Both the position numbers and the translations under genes were made by a program. The notes under the pieces were generated by a model. It made no database searches. It was not told where the DNA came from and saw nothing but the letters and a program-made list of their open reading frames with translations. From Nitrospira sp. UBA2082 (GTDB lineage Bacteria; Nitrospirota; Nitrospiria; Nitrospirales; Nitrospiraceae), in assembly GCA_002331335.1 (NCBI GenBank), contig DCZO01000014.1, forward strand, positions 31,378-95,377: a stretch of DNA of 64,000 nt. The letters run 5' to 3'. Shown here piece after piece: positions 50,818 to 60,417 of this stretch (its first letter is position 1; each line of letters starts with the position of its first letter).

Positions 50818-53253
50818 TCACCGCAACTTCACCATCGTCACCCCGTCCCCGCCTTCGGAACGATCACCGGGGCGGAACTCTTCCACATAAGGCGAATCTT
50901 TGAGGTACTCGCGCAGGGCGGATTTGAGCCGGCCCGTGCCGTGGCCGTGGATGATACGAACAAACCGCTCACCCGCTAACGCTGCTCGGTCCAGTGCCGC
51001 GACGACTCGGTCCAACGCATCGTCGGCTGCCTGGCCCCGCACATCTACCACCGTCTGTTCGTCGAGGCCCAGCCCGCCCCCTGTCGAAAACCGGCGAGGG
51101 CCGGTTGATGGCGCTGCCGGAGGAGCCGACACATCTGATCCGCGTGCAAGCCCGATCAGATTCGAGACGGTCGCCATCACTTCTCCTTCACCGACTTTGA
51201 CGCGGACCCGTTTTTTCCCCTGAGGCGCTTCCAGCAAACTGCCCGTCATCCCCAATCCCGTGATCTCCACGGTATCACCGATGCCTAACTGCTCGACTGG
51301 AACCGGTTCACCGGCGGGAGCCAATTCCTGTCGCGTGTGGGCCTCCAGCTCACTGAGCCGCTGCTTGGCCTCTTTCACCTTGATGAGCTTCTGTTCGCGT
51401 TTGACGGCATCGACCGTGGCTTGAACCTCGGCCCGTGCACGCTGAAACTGCTCACCCAGTTTCTTCTTAAGCCCCTTGCGGGCCTCCTGTTCGGCTTGCT
51501 CCATCTTCAATTGGAGCGCTTTCGCTTCAGCCGCCGCCCGTTCGGCTTCTTCTCTCGCTCGCTGCGCCCGTTCCGTCTCCTCAGCCAACTGCCGTTGTTT
51601 GAGCTGTAAATCCGCCATCAACTGTTCAAGCCGCCGATTCTCGTGTCGCAATCGCCGCCGCGCGTCGTTCACAATCGTTTCATCCATGCCAAGCCGGCCG
51701 GCGATCTCCAACGCGGATGAGCCGCCCGGAATGCCCATGAACAATCGATAGGTCGGTGCCAACCGCTCGACATCGAATTCCACGCTGGCATTGGCGAAGC
51801 CGGGAGTGGTCTGCGCCAATTCCTTGAGCGGGCCATAATGTGTCGTCACCACCACTTTCATATTGAGCGAGGCCAACCGGCAGAGCAGCGCCTCCGCCAA
51901 CGCCGCGCCTTCCTGGGGGTCGGTCGAGGTGACCGGCTCGTCGAGCAATACCAGCGATCGGGACGCGGCCGGTTCGCCCGCCCCAGCCCTGGCACCCGCG
52001 TCTGAAAGGAGCTGGACCATTTGAGTCATGTGGGCGGAAAAGCTGGAGAGATCCCGGCTCAAGTCCTGAGCATCCCCGATATCGGCATAGCAATGCGTAA
52101 AAATCGCCATCTCGGACTCCGGTGCGCAGGGCAGATGCAACCCGGCCCGTGCCATGAGCGCATAGAGGCCGACGATTTTGAGCGTGACGGTTTTCCCTCC
52201 CGTATTGGGACCGGAAATGACAAGAACACGGCTTGCCCCATCCATCACAATGTCGTTCGATACAACCCGTTCTTTGGCCGCCATGAGCAACGGGTGTCGT
52301 GCCTGTTTCAATACCACGCAGCCTTGCTCGTTCAACGCGACAGGGTTGGATTTTAGCCAACGGCTCAATTCGGCTTTCGCTTCGATGCAGTCGAATTCGG
52401 CCAGCGCTTCCATCCCGGAGACAATCTGGCCAGACTTGGCGGCGACCAACGTCGTGAGTTCTCGCAAGATACGGCGGACTTCCCGCTCGATGTCCAGATC
52501 GGCGACTTTGATGGCGTTATTCAGCTCGACCCACTCGCGTGGCTCGAGAAACACGGTCGCCCCGCTGGCCGACACGTCATGGACGATGCCGGGAATCCTC
52601 CCCCGCATATCGGCCTTCACCGGCAGGACGTAGCGCCCCTCACGCTGGGCAAAGTAGGACTCTTGCAGAATCTCCTCGTACTTCCGTGAGTGGAGAACTC
52701 GATCGAGATGCTCCCGCATCTCCTGCTTCAAACCCTGGGCATGATGCGTGAGCCGGCGCAATTCCGGCGTAGCCGACTCTTTGATCGCGCCGTCAGGGTG
52801 AATCGCAGCCTCTATCGCCGACCTGATCGGCCGCAGTCCCTTCGTACCCTGAAGCGGCTCCACGACCTGCGCCAGCGCCTGCGCCTCTGCCCGGCATCCG
52901 TTCATCACCCGCTCAACGTCTTCCATAAGCGCCAGGACAAGAGCGCAGTCCCTCAACTCGTGCGTCTCGAGATCACCTCCCTTGCCGGCGCGACTCAGCG
53001 CCTCCCGAATGTCGGGGAACGCCAAGGTGGGCATGGGCTCGCCTCCCTCCAGCAGGCTCGCCATCTCCGTCGTCTCCTGCTGGCGCAGGCGCGCCCCGGC
53101 CAGCTCGTCCGAAAGCGGTAACGACCGGCACCGCGCTATGCCCATCGCCGACTGCGCGTGCTGCGCCAGCAACTCGAGCAGGCGCGGCCACTCCAATGCC
53201 TGCGCGGCTGTTGCGGTGGCATGATCCATTTGAGATGTGTGGTCAGGGTTCAT
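50818..53253 (-). CDS. mutS2: MutS2 family ATPase/nuclease
   Basis: Walker A ISGPNTGGKTVTLK, Walker B LVLLDEPVTSTDPQEG, and a C-terminal Smr domain (VDVRGQAADDALDRV, IIHGHGTGRLKSAL) define MutS2. A long coiled coil lies between (EETERAQRAREEAERAAAEA). It acts on branched DNA or on stalled ribosomes. ATG 53253 is at the start of homology; the frame extends to 53382 without support. Confidence 0.93.
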   Translation of the reverse strand: MNPDHTSQMDHATATAAQALEWPRLLELLAQHAQSAMGIARCRSLPLSDELAGARLRQQETTEMASLLEGGEPMPTLAFPDIREALSRAGKGGDLETHELRDCALVLALMEDVERVMNGCRAEAQALAQVVEPLQGTKGLRPIRSAIEAAIHPDGAIKESATPELRRLTHHAQGLKQEMREHLDRVLHSRKYEEILQESYFAQREGRYVLPVKADMRGRIPGIVHDVSASGATVFLEPREWVELNNAIKVADLDIEREVRRILRELTTLVAAKSGQIVSGMEALAEFDCIEAKAELSRWLKSNPVALNEQGCVVLKQARHPLLMAAKERVVSNDIVMDGASRVLVISGPNTGGKTVTLKIVGLYALMARAGLHLPCAPESEMAIFTHCYADIGDAQDLSRDLSSFSAHMTQMVQLLSDAGARAGAGEPAASRSLVLLDEPVTSTDPQEGAALAEALLCRLASLNMKVVVTTHYGPLKELAQTTPGFANASVEFDVERLAPTYRLFMGIPGGSSALEIAGRLGMDETIVNDARRRLRHENRRLEQLMADLQLKQRQLAEETERAQRAREEAERAAAEAKALQLKMEQAEQEARKGLKKKLGEQFQRARAEVQATVDAVKREQKLIKVKEAKQRLSELEAHTRQELAPAGEPVPVEQLGIGDTVEITGLGMTGSLLEAPQGKKRVRVKVGEGEVMATVSNLIGLARGSDVSAPPAAPSTGPRRFSTGGGLGLDEQTVVDVRGQAADDALDRVVAALDRAALAGERFVRIIHGHGTGRLKSALREYLKDSPYVEEFRPGDRSEGGDGVTMVKLR

Positions 53254-53383
53254 GGTCTCAAACTGTAGCCAAGAGCCTGACTGACAAGCAAGAAGATCCC
53301 ATCGGTGCCGTGGGCCCGATCTCCCCTCGACAGAGCAGCGACGGTCGACGACGATGAGAACGGCACTACCTCGCATGTACATC

Positions 53384-53413
53384 TTGACAAGGATGAAACC
53401 GCCTGGCTACTAT
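53384..53413 (+). promoter_or_regulatory. Putative sigma-70 promoter of gap
   Basis: TTGACA (53384-53389) and TACTAT (53408-53413) are 18 bases apart, giving a leader of about 58 bases before the gap ATG at 53478. It would drive the gap-pgk-tpiA-secG run. Confidence 0.6.
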
Positions 53414-53477
53414 CGCGGTCTAAACTGTTGGTTTCGCGCAGTATTCATGATTTTACCTACGTAGAGGACCACATATT

Positions 53478-54491
53478 ATGGCTATTCGGATCGGCATCAA
53501 CGGATTTGGACGGATCGGGCGCAATGTGTTTCGCGCCTCTCTGGGTGATCCCGACATCAACATTGTCGCCATCAACGACTTAACGGACGCCAAAACGCTC
53601 GCCTACCTGCTGAAATACGACTCGGTCCACGGCACCCTCAAAGCCGACGTTGAGGCCAAGGAAGACCAGATTCTCGTCGATGGGAAGCCCATCAAAGTGC
53701 TGGCGATGAAAGATCCCAAAGAATTGCCGTGGAAGTCTTTGAATGTCGACATCGTCATCGAATCCACCGGCCGGTTTACCGATCGGGAAAGCGCGGGCAA
53801 GCACCTCTCGGCCGGGGCGAAGCAAGTCATTATTTCAGCGCCGGCCAAAGACCCTGACGTGACTCTTGTGCTCGGCGTCAACGACGCGACGTTCGATTCA
53901 AAGGCGCATCACATCGTCTCCAACGCCTCCTGCACAACGAACTGCCTGGCGCCGGTCGCCAAAGTCCTGCTGGAAAATTTCGGCATCAAGCACGGGATTA
54001 TGACGACCATCCATTCGTATACGAACGACCAGCAGTTGTTGGACCTTCCCCACAAAGATCTCCGCCGCGCCCGCGCCGCCGGCATGTCGATGATCCCGAC
54101 AAGTACAGGAGCAGCCAAGGCGCTGCATCTCGTCATTCCCGAACTCAAGGGAAAACTGGACGGCCTCGCCATCCGCGTCCCGACCCCGAATGTGTCGTTG
54201 GTTGATCTCACGGTGGAAACGGAGAAGGATTGCGACATCGCAGGGGTCAATGCGGCCTTCAAGAAGGCTGCGGACGGTCCGCTCAAGGGTATTCTCAAAT
54301 ACTCGGAAGATCCCATCGTCTCGATCGATCAGAAAGGCGATGATCACTCCGCCACCGTTGATGCCCCGTTGACCAATGTCGTCGACAAGCGCATGGTCAA
54401 AGTCACGGCATGGTACGACAACGAGTGGGGCTATTCATGCCGCGTCCGCGACTTGATCAAAGTGCTGGCTGGAAAGACAACCGCCCGCTAA
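53478..54491 (+). CDS. gap: Glyceraldehyde-3-phosphate dehydrogenase, type I
   Basis: NAD motif INGFGRIGRNVFRA, catalytic Cys in SNASCTTNCLAPV, HSYTNDQQLLD and the C-terminal WYDNEWGYSCR are all present. Length 337 residues is standard. It is first of the glycolytic run, with pgk 85 bases downstream. It serves glycolysis and gluconeogenesis and does not reveal direction here. Confidence 0.97.
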   Translation: MAIRIGINGFGRIGRNVFRASLGDPDINIVAINDLTDAKTLAYLLKYDSVHGTLKADVEAKEDQILVDGKPIKVLAMKDPKELPWKSLNVDIVIESTGRFTDRESAGKHLSAGAKQVIISAPAKDPDVTLVLGVNDATFDSKAHHIVSNASCTTNCLAPVAKVLLENFGIKHGIMTTIHSYTNDQQLLDLPHKDLRRARAAGMSMIPTSTGAAKALHLVIPELKGKLDGLAIRVPTPNVSLVDLTVETEKDCDIAGVNAAFKKAADGPLKGILKYSEDPIVSIDQKGDDHSATVDAPLTNVVDKRMVKVTAWYDNEWGYSCRVRDLIKVLAGKTTAR

Positions 54492-54576
54492 GGCACAGCT
54501 GTAGAGAGATCGAGTCGGTCCGCATTCTTCCGGCTCTTGACTATCGCATGCCGATGCGCCACGCGAAGGAGCGTCC

Positions 54577-55776
54577 ATGAATCTGCACAAGAAGACGATC
54601 GATGATGTGCCGCTTCACGGCAAACGGGTGATCATTCGGGCAGACTTCAACGTGCCGCTCGACGAAGCGCTTCAAATTACCGACGATACCCGCATCCGGT
54701 CCACGCTGCCGACCATCAATCGTGTGGTGGACGAAGGCGCGAAGGTCATTCTGTGTTCCCACCTCGGACGGCCGAAGGGGGTCTTCGATCCCAAATACAG
54801 TCTGGCACCGGTGGCAAAGCGATTGGGGCGTCTCCTGGGAAAAGACGTGGTCTTTGCGCCGGATTGCATCGGCCCGGCCGCTGAAAAACTGGTGGCGAAA
54901 ATGAAGCCCGGCGACGTGCTCCTCCTGGAGAACCTGCGCTTCCATCCCGGCGAAGAGAAAAACGACGACGCCTTCTCCAAAGCCCTAGCATCACTCGGCG
55001 ATGTCTTCATCAACGACGCCTTCGGCGCCGCGCACCGGGCCCACGCCTCCACCGTCGGCATCACCAAGTTCATCAAAGACGCGGCGGCAGGCGCGCTGCT
55101 CAAGAAGGAAATCGAGTATCTCGAAGGCGCCATCGCCAACCCGGTCCGGCCGTTCGTGGCAGTGCTCGGCGGTGCGAAGGTGTCCGGGAAAATCGGCGTG
55201 ATCGAAAACCTGGGAAAGAAAGTCGACAAGGTCATCATCGGCGGCGGCATGGCCTTTACGTTCTTGAAAGCGAAGGGGATGGAGATCGGCAATTCGCTGG
55301 TTGAAAACGACATGCTGGACTTCGCCAGAGGCGTCGAAGAGCATGCGCTGTCCCGTGGTGTCAAATTCTACCTGCCGGTCGATTGCGTCGTCGCGGCAAG
55401 CCGCGAACCAGGCGCGGAGACGAAGATCGTCCCGGTTCAAGAGATTCCGAAGGGATGGTACGCGCTGGACATCGGCCCCGCTTCCGTCAAGCTGTTCAAC
55501 CTCGCGGTCCAGAACGCCAAGACGATTCTCTGGAACGGCCCGATGGGAATGTTTGAAATCGATGCGTATGCCAGAGGCACGCACGCGATGGCGCACGCGA
55601 TCGCCGATGCCTATGCCCTCACGATCGTCGGAGGCGGAGAAACGGCTCTGGCCGTCCATCGAGCCAGCGTGTCGGAGAGTATTTCGTTCATCTCGACCGG
55701 CGGTGGCGCCGCCTTGGAACTGCTCGAAGGCAAGCAGCTTCCCGGACTCGTCGCCTTGCCGGAACGTGACAATTAG
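54577..55776 (+). CDS. pgk: Phosphoglycerate kinase
   Basis: The N-terminal RADFNVPLD, SHLGRPKG, and GAAHRAHAS bind 3-phosphoglycerate; LGGAKVSGKIGVIENL and WNGPMGMFE, then GGGETALAV bind nucleotide. The length is 399 residues, typical. It is second in the run, followed by tpiA after 39 bases. Confidence 0.97.
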   Translation: MNLHKKTIDDVPLHGKRVIIRADFNVPLDEALQITDDTRIRSTLPTINRVVDEGAKVILCSHLGRPKGVFDPKYSLAPVAKRLGRLLGKDVVFAPDCIGPAAEKLVAKMKPGDVLLLENLRFHPGEEKNDDAFSKALASLGDVFINDAFGAAHRAHASTVGITKFIKDAAAGALLKKEIEYLEGAIANPVRPFVAVLGGAKVSGKIGVIENLGKKVDKVIIGGGMAFTFLKAKGMEIGNSLVENDMLDFARGVEEHALSRGVKFYLPVDCVVAASREPGAETKIVPVQEIPKGWYALDIGPASVKLFNLAVQNAKTILWNGPMGMFEIDAYARGTHAMAHAIADAYALTIVGGGETALAVHRASVSESISFISTGGGAALELLEGKQLPGLVALPERDN

Positions 55777-55815
55777 CCACCCCTCTCACCCCGGCAGGAA
55801 TCGAACCAGAGGCAC

Positions 55816-56592
55816 GTGCGCACCATCCTCATCGTCGGCAATTGGAAAATGAACAAGACCGCCTCAGAAGCGGCGGCTTTCGTTCGGGAGGTCACCCCCA
55901 GGCTTTCCGTCTCCCCGGCGGTTGACTATGTGGTCGCGCCGCCCTTCACCGCGCTGGAGTCGGTCCGCGCAGCACTTGGCTCCTCGTCACCGCTCCAACT
56001 GGGTGCGCAAAACATGTTTTGGGAAGATCGCGGCGCCTACACGGGCGAGATCTCCGCGCCGATGCTCAAGGAGCTAGGCTGCCGCTACGTCATCCTCGGG
56101 CATTCGGAACGCCGCGCGCTCTTCGGCGAACAGAACGACGGAATTCAGAAAAAGCTCCGCGCCGCCCTCGCTCACGACCTCAAACCCATTTTGTGCATCG
56201 GAGAATCGTTCGCCCAACGTGAAGATGGAAAAACAGAGGAGGTGCTCCAGCAACAATTACATGGAGCGCTGGCCGGCCTCTCGCTTCACTCCGTGACCGC
56301 CCTCACCGTTGCATATGAACCGGTGTGGGCCATCGGAACCGGAAAAGCAGCCACGACCGACCAAGCTGTTGCCGCGCACCGGACCATTCGGGCCTTTCTC
56401 GCGAAGATGTGGTCTGCGAATGTCGCGGATACCACGAGAATTTTGTACGGAGGCAGCGTGACGCCACAGAATATCGGCGCCTTATTACAATCCGATCAGA
56501 TCGACGGCGCGTTGATCGGCGGGGCTTGTCTCCAAGCGGACTCCTTTGTTACAATCACCACCATTGCCCAATCGATTGGAGCCAGACCGTAA
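55816..56592 (+). CDS. tpiA: Triose-phosphate isomerase
   Basis: Active-site residues lie in GNWKMNKT (Lys), ILGHSERR (His), YEPVWAIGTGK (Glu) and LYGGSVTPQN. The start is GTG 55816 with GAGG close upstream. The stop is followed at once by secG with no gap (stop ends at 56592, ATG at 56593). Confidence 0.97.
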   Translation: MRTILIVGNWKMNKTASEAAAFVREVTPRLSVSPAVDYVVAPPFTALESVRAALGSSSPLQLGAQNMFWEDRGAYTGEISAPMLKELGCRYVILGHSERRALFGEQNDGIQKKLRAALAHDLKPILCIGESFAQREDGKTEEVLQQQLHGALAGLSLHSVTALTVAYEPVWAIGTGKAATTDQAVAAHRTIRAFLAKMWSANVADTTRILYGGSVTPQNIGALLQSDQIDGALIGGACLQADSFVTITTIAQSIGARP

Positions 56593-56943
56593 ATGCTCTA
56601 CACACTGATCGTCATCGTGCATGTCTTCATCTGCTTTCTGATGATTGGAGCAATCCTGCTCCAGTCCGGCAAAGGCGCAGAGATCGGCGCCTCATTCGGC
56701 GGCTCTAGTCAAACCGTATTTGGCAGCCGTGGACCAGCCAACTTTCTGAGTAAGCTGACCGTGACTGTTGCGGCCGTGTTCATGGTGACCTCGCTCACTC
56801 TGGCGATTTTGGCCAAGCAACAGAATTTCGCTTCGACCGTCATCGACCTGAATAAGAAAAGCGACCCGGCCGCTCCTGCGCCCCCAGCTCAGCCTCAGAC
56901 AGAATCCGGCTCCTCGGGCAGCGCTACATCGACCGGTCAGTAA
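56593..56943 (+). CDS. secG: SecG subunit of the Sec translocon
   Basis: Two TM helices (LIVIVHVFICFLMIGAILLQ and LTVTVAAVFMVTSLTLAI) flank a Gly/Ser loop SGKGAEIGASFGGSSQTVFG, the SecG hallmark. The Pro/Ala-rich tail is not conserved. It is translated directly after tpiA, a position shared with many bacteria. Confidence 0.95.
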   Translation: MLYTLIVIVHVFICFLMIGAILLQSGKGAEIGASFGGSSQTVFGSRGPANFLSKLTVTVAAVFMVTSLTLAILAKQQNFASTVIDLNKKSDPAAPAPPAQPQTESGSSGSATSTGQ

Positions 56944-56957
56944 CCCAGCCGTTACAC

Positions 56958-57034
56958 GTTATTCGTTAATCGTCGTTCGTCAAACGAAACACGTTCAAGC
57001 TCCATGATCTACGCTTGACGGTTGACGGATGATG
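56958..57034. repeat. Intergenic inverted element with 7-base phasing
   Basis: The left arm (56958-56986) steps as GTTATTC/GTTAATC/GTCGTTC/GTCAAAC. The right arm (57012-57034) is CGCTTGACGGTTGACGGATGATG, a 7-base repeat and approximate inverse. It fills the gap between the convergent secG and ilvE genes. Confidence 0.65.
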
Positions 57035-57039
57035 TCTGA

Positions 57040-57954
57040 TCAGATGCGGGTGAGCCAGGACTCATGCGCAGGATCCTCCCCGCGCACGATCGAGAAGAAC
57101 GCCTTCTGCAAGGCAAGCGTGATCGGTCCCGGCTTCCCGGTTCCAATCGTCCGATTGTCAATTTCGCGGACAGGAGTCAATTCGGCGGCCGTGCCGGTGA
57201 CGAAGACTTCGTCAGCGACATACATTTCATCCCGCGTAAACCGTTCCTCAACCACGGGGATTTTCCGCTCCTGAGCCAGTTCGATCACGGAGTTTCGGGT
57301 GATCCCTTCGAGAATCGACGTGAGCGGCGTCGTTTTCAATTTCCCTTTTCGGACGATGAAGACATTCTCTCCCGACCCCTCGGACACGTACCCTTCGGCA
57401 TCCAGCAAGATCGCTTCGTCGAATCCGCTCAACTTGGCGTCCCGCTTCGCCATAATTGAATTGACGTAGTAGCCCGATATTTTCCCCTTGGTCATCGACA
57501 CATTGACATGGTGTCGGGTAAACGACGACACGCAGGCGCGCATTCCGTTCGCCAGCGCATCGTCCCCCAAGTAGGCGCCCCACTTCCATACCGCGATGGC
57601 CACACGAATCGGGTTGTTTCCCGGATGCACCCCCATCGATCCGTAGCCGATATACACCAGCGGACGGATATAACAGGCATCGAGCCGATTCACGCGTACG
57701 GTGTCAATGATGGCCTCGGCGATTTGTTTTTTGTCATAGGGCATGGCCATCATGCCAATATGGGCGGAATCGAACAACCGATCGACATGCTCCTGAAGCC
57801 GGAAGATCGCCGACCCGGACGTGCCTTTGTAACAACGAATCCCTTCAAATGCCGCCAGACCGTAATGAAGCGAGTGCGTCAGAATGTGGACGTTCGCGTC
57901 CTGCCATGCGACGAATTTACCGTCCATCCAAATTTTTTCAACAGGTTCCAGCAT
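57040..57954 (-). CDS. ilvE: Branched-chain amino acid aminotransferase
   Basis: PLP fold type IV enzyme. HYGLAAFEGIRCY, the PLP Lys in YYVNSIMAKRDAK, EGSGENVFIV, and LEGITRNSVIELA are conserved. It makes leucine, isoleucine and valine. ATG 57954 has GGAGGA about 9 bases upstream; the frame extends to 58095 without a domain. It is convergent with secG. Confidence 0.95.
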   Translation of the reverse strand: MLEPVEKIWMDGKFVAWQDANVHILTHSLHYGLAAFEGIRCYKGTSGSAIFRLQEHVDRLFDSAHIGMMAMPYDKKQIAEAIIDTVRVNRLDACYIRPLVYIGYGSMGVHPGNNPIRVAIAVWKWGAYLGDDALANGMRACVSSFTRHHVNVSMTKGKISGYYVNSIMAKRDAKLSGFDEAILLDAEGYVSEGSGENVFIVRKGKLKTTPLTSILEGITRNSVIELAQERKIPVVEERFTRDEMYVADEVFVTGTAAELTPVREIDNRTIGTGKPGPITLALQKAFFSIVRGEDPAHESWLTRI

Positions 57955-58098
57955 GAGCGACACTCCTCCGAAAGACACAGCCATCACTCCGACTGTGCAA
58001 TCTGCGCGAACTATAACGTGGGGCTGAATACGCGTCAAGCAATCAACGACAGTGGTTGAAAGCGACTGGCGCACACAGGCTTGTACGCTGAACAACCG

Positions 58099-58467
58099 TT
58101 ACGGCAAGGCGCAGTCGGCTCGCAGGCGGGCGCTGAGGAAGTTTCCGATTCGATGCTCACCCTCCGGCTTGACCTTCATCACTCTGACTCCGAACATCAG
58201 GCCCCGAACCCAGCGCACAACGACCCGCTGGATCTCTATCGGTGCATCGTGGCCTGGAAGGGACAGCCGCACCACAAGTTCCATTCCCGGCACGACCAAA
58301 CAATCGCCAAGTACCCGAAACCCGTTGCGGGATAAATTGATGACCGTCCCTTTTCCAAGAAATCCCTCCCCCATGTAATACATCTCACTACGAAGAGGAA
58401 TTCGATGGTAGGTCCGAATGATAAATCGGGTTGTCGGCACGGAGTCTCCTTCAACGAACACAGACAC
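58099..58467 (-). CDS. PilZ-domain protein
   Basis: YHRIPLRSEMYYMGEGFLGKG, then INLSRNGFRV matches PilZ, although the c-di-GMP motif (RxxxR ... D/NxSxxG) is present as RTYHR ... NLSRNG. The domain is the whole 122-residue protein, suggesting a stand-alone c-di-GMP receptor or adaptor. GTG 58467 is used; no good ribosome site is seen. It is divergent from rplU. Confidence 0.78.
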   Translation of the reverse strand: MSVFVEGDSVPTTRFIIRTYHRIPLRSEMYYMGEGFLGKGTVINLSRNGFRVLGDCLVVPGMELVVRLSLPGHDAPIEIQRVVVRWVRGLMFGVRVMKVKPEGEHRIGNFLSARLRADCALP

Positions 58468-58679
58468 GCATACTCGGGAATTGCCGCCCCGAGTCAGTTT
58501 GAGGTCGTAGTGCGAGAATACTGGCTTTGGTCCTCTTCTCCAAGCCCTCCGGAAGAGGGGGAACCGCCATCGTGCTTGTACCGCCCCTGGCCATGGCCAA
58601 AGATATGTTCCAGCGAGGCTCTTGACACCTCATAAAACGTTATGTTACATGGTTCGGTCGCATGTGGAGAAAATGAGAC

Positions 58680-58994
58680 ATGTACGCAATAATCGAAACA
58701 GGTGGAAAGCAATATCGGGTTGAAGCCGGCTCGACGATTCAAGTCGAAAAATTGCCCGGCGATGTCGGCGCCGTGATTGAGCTCGATCGGGTGCATCTCG
58801 TCCATGGTGAGGCGGGTCCTGTCATTGGACAACCGCTCGTACAGGGTGCGAAAGTCACCGCTGAAATCGTACGGCAAGGCCGCACCAGATCGATCACCGT
58901 CTTTAAGAAGAAGCGCCGGAAGAATTACCGCCGGACACGCGGACATCGGCAAGGATTCACGAGACTTCTCGTGAAGGGCATTGCCACAGCCTAG
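58680..58994 (+). CDS. rplU: 50S ribosomal protein L21
   Basis: Standard 104-residue length, with the N-terminus YAIIETGGKQYRVEAGSTIQ and the C-terminal KKKRRKNYRRTRGHRQGFT typical of L21. TTGACA at 58622 may be the -35 of its promoter. It begins the rplU-rpmA-obgE-proB-nadD-rsfS-lapAB series. Confidence 0.97.
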   Translation: MYAIIETGGKQYRVEAGSTIQVEKLPGDVGAVIELDRVHLVHGEAGPVIGQPLVQGAKVTAEIVRQGRTRSITVFKKKRRKNYRRTRGHRQGFTRLLVKGIATA

Positions 58995-59015
58995 TAGGCA
59001 GGAGAAGGACCTTCC

Positions 59016-59279
59016 ATGGCAACAAACAAAGGCGGCGGATCTTCGCGTAACGGTCGTGACAGCAATCCGCAATATCTGGGCGTGAAGGCATATGGCGGCC
59101 AGACCGTCACGGCAGGCAGTATCATTGTCCGTCAGCGCGGCACAAAGTTTTTCCCTGGCTTCAACGTCGATCTTGGCCGGGATCATACCTTGTTTGCACG
59201 GGTGACCGGCACAGTGAAATTCGAAGGCGGACGCGCAAGACGGAAGGTCAGCGTCTATCCTGCTCCCGCCAAATCCTGA
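59016..59279 (+). CDS. rpmA: 50S ribosomal protein L27
   Basis: KGGGSSRNGRDSNPQYLGVK at the N-terminus and IIVRQRGTKFFPGFNVDLGR are diagnostic. It lies 21 bases after rplU. The N-terminal tail is of the short, uncleaved type (MATNKGGG). Confidence 0.97.
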   Translation: MATNKGGGSSRNGRDSNPQYLGVKAYGGQTVTAGSIIVRQRGTKFFPGFNVDLGRDHTLFARVTGTVKFEGGRARRKVSVYPAPAKS

Positions 59280-59391
59280 TTCTCCCCTCGCGCTCGCTCA
59301 CATTGGCAAGCTGAACGAGAACGCCCCCCCCTCCCTTCATCGGGGCAGGTCGGGTATACTCCGATCATTCTAACCATACCCAGGCGTAGTT

Positions 59392-60417
59392 ATGTTCGTC
59401 GACGAAGCGCAGATCACCGTGCGAGCAGGACGAGGTGGAGACGGAATTTGCAGTTTCCGCCGGGAGATGTTCGTCCCACGTGGGGGACCCGACGGAGGAG
59501 ACGGGGGGCACGGCGGCAATGTGGTCTTCACGGCGTCTCACCGGCTCACAACCCTTTTGGACCTTCGCTACCAGAAACACTACGAGGCGGAAGACGGACG
59601 CCCCGGCGGCGGCTCCAATTGTACCGGACGAACGGGGAAAGATATCCTCATCACTCTTCCGGTCGGTACTGTCGTCTACGATGACACCACGGGCGACGTG
59701 CTGGCCGATCTGATCACCGAGGGTGAACCGGTCGTGATCGCGCACGGTGGGCGGGGCGGCCGAGGCAACAGCAACTTCGCCACATCCACAAATCGAACTC
59801 CGACACGGTGCATCCTGGGAACTGACGGCGAAGAACGGGCGTTACGGCTGGAGCTCAAACTGCTTGCCGACGTCGGCCTAATCGGCTTTCCGAATGCCGG
59901 GAAATCGACGCTGATTGCGGCCATCTCGTCGGCCAGGCCGAAAATCGCCGACTACCCGTTCACCACACTGACACCAAACCTGGGCGTTGTGCGTTGGGGG
60001 TCGGACCGCAGTTTCGTCGTCGCCGATATCCCTGGACTCATTGAGGGTGCGCATCACGGAAAAGGGCTGGGATTTCAGTTTCTCCGTCATATTGAGCGCA
60101 CGGCCTTCCTGCTCCACCTGATTGATGTCTCGGAGTGGGCACCCGACGAACCAATCACGAGCTTCGAGGTCATGCGGCAGGAACTCGCGGCATACGACGA
60201 AGGACTCAACGACCGACCCTTCGCCGTCGTCGCGACAAAGATCGATATCAGCGGAGCCTGTGACCGGCTCATGCAACTCCAAGCGTATTGCAGACGCCAC
60301 GAATATACCTGTTTTTCTGTCTCGTCCGCGACGAGAGAAGGTCTCGACGACCTGATCCGCTTCGTCGGTAAACAGGTGGACGACCTGAGAACTACGCCAT
60401 GCGAGACGAAACCCTAG
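59392..60417 (+). CDS. obgE: Obg family GTPase (CgtA)
   Basis: The Gly-rich Obg fold is at the N-terminus (RAGRGGDGICSFRREMFVPR, GGPDGGDGGHGG), then a GTPase with G1 GFPNAGKS, G3 DIPGLIEG and G4 ATKIDI. It acts in late 50S assembly. The final 19 bases overlap proB. Confidence 0.96.
   Translation: MFVDEAQITVRAGRGGDGICSFRREMFVPRGGPDGGDGGHGGNVVFTASHRLTTLLDLRYQKHYEAEDGRPGGGSNCTGRTGKDILITLPVGTVVYDDTTGDVLADLITEGEPVVIAHGGRGGRGNSNFATSTNRTPTRCILGTDGEERALRLELKLLADVGLIGFPNAGKSTLIAAISSARPKIADYPFTTLTPNLGVVRWGSDRSFVVADIPGLIEGAHHGKGLGFQFLRHIERTAFLLHLIDVSEWAPDEPITSFEVMRQELAAYDEGLNDRPFAVVATKIDISGACDRLMQLQAYCRRHEYTCFSVSSATREGLDDLIRFVGKQVDDLRTTPCETKP

Noticed and set aside
58494..59186. Minus-strand frame of 230 codons
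   Set aside because: It covers rplU and part of rpmA on the other strand and shows no family features.
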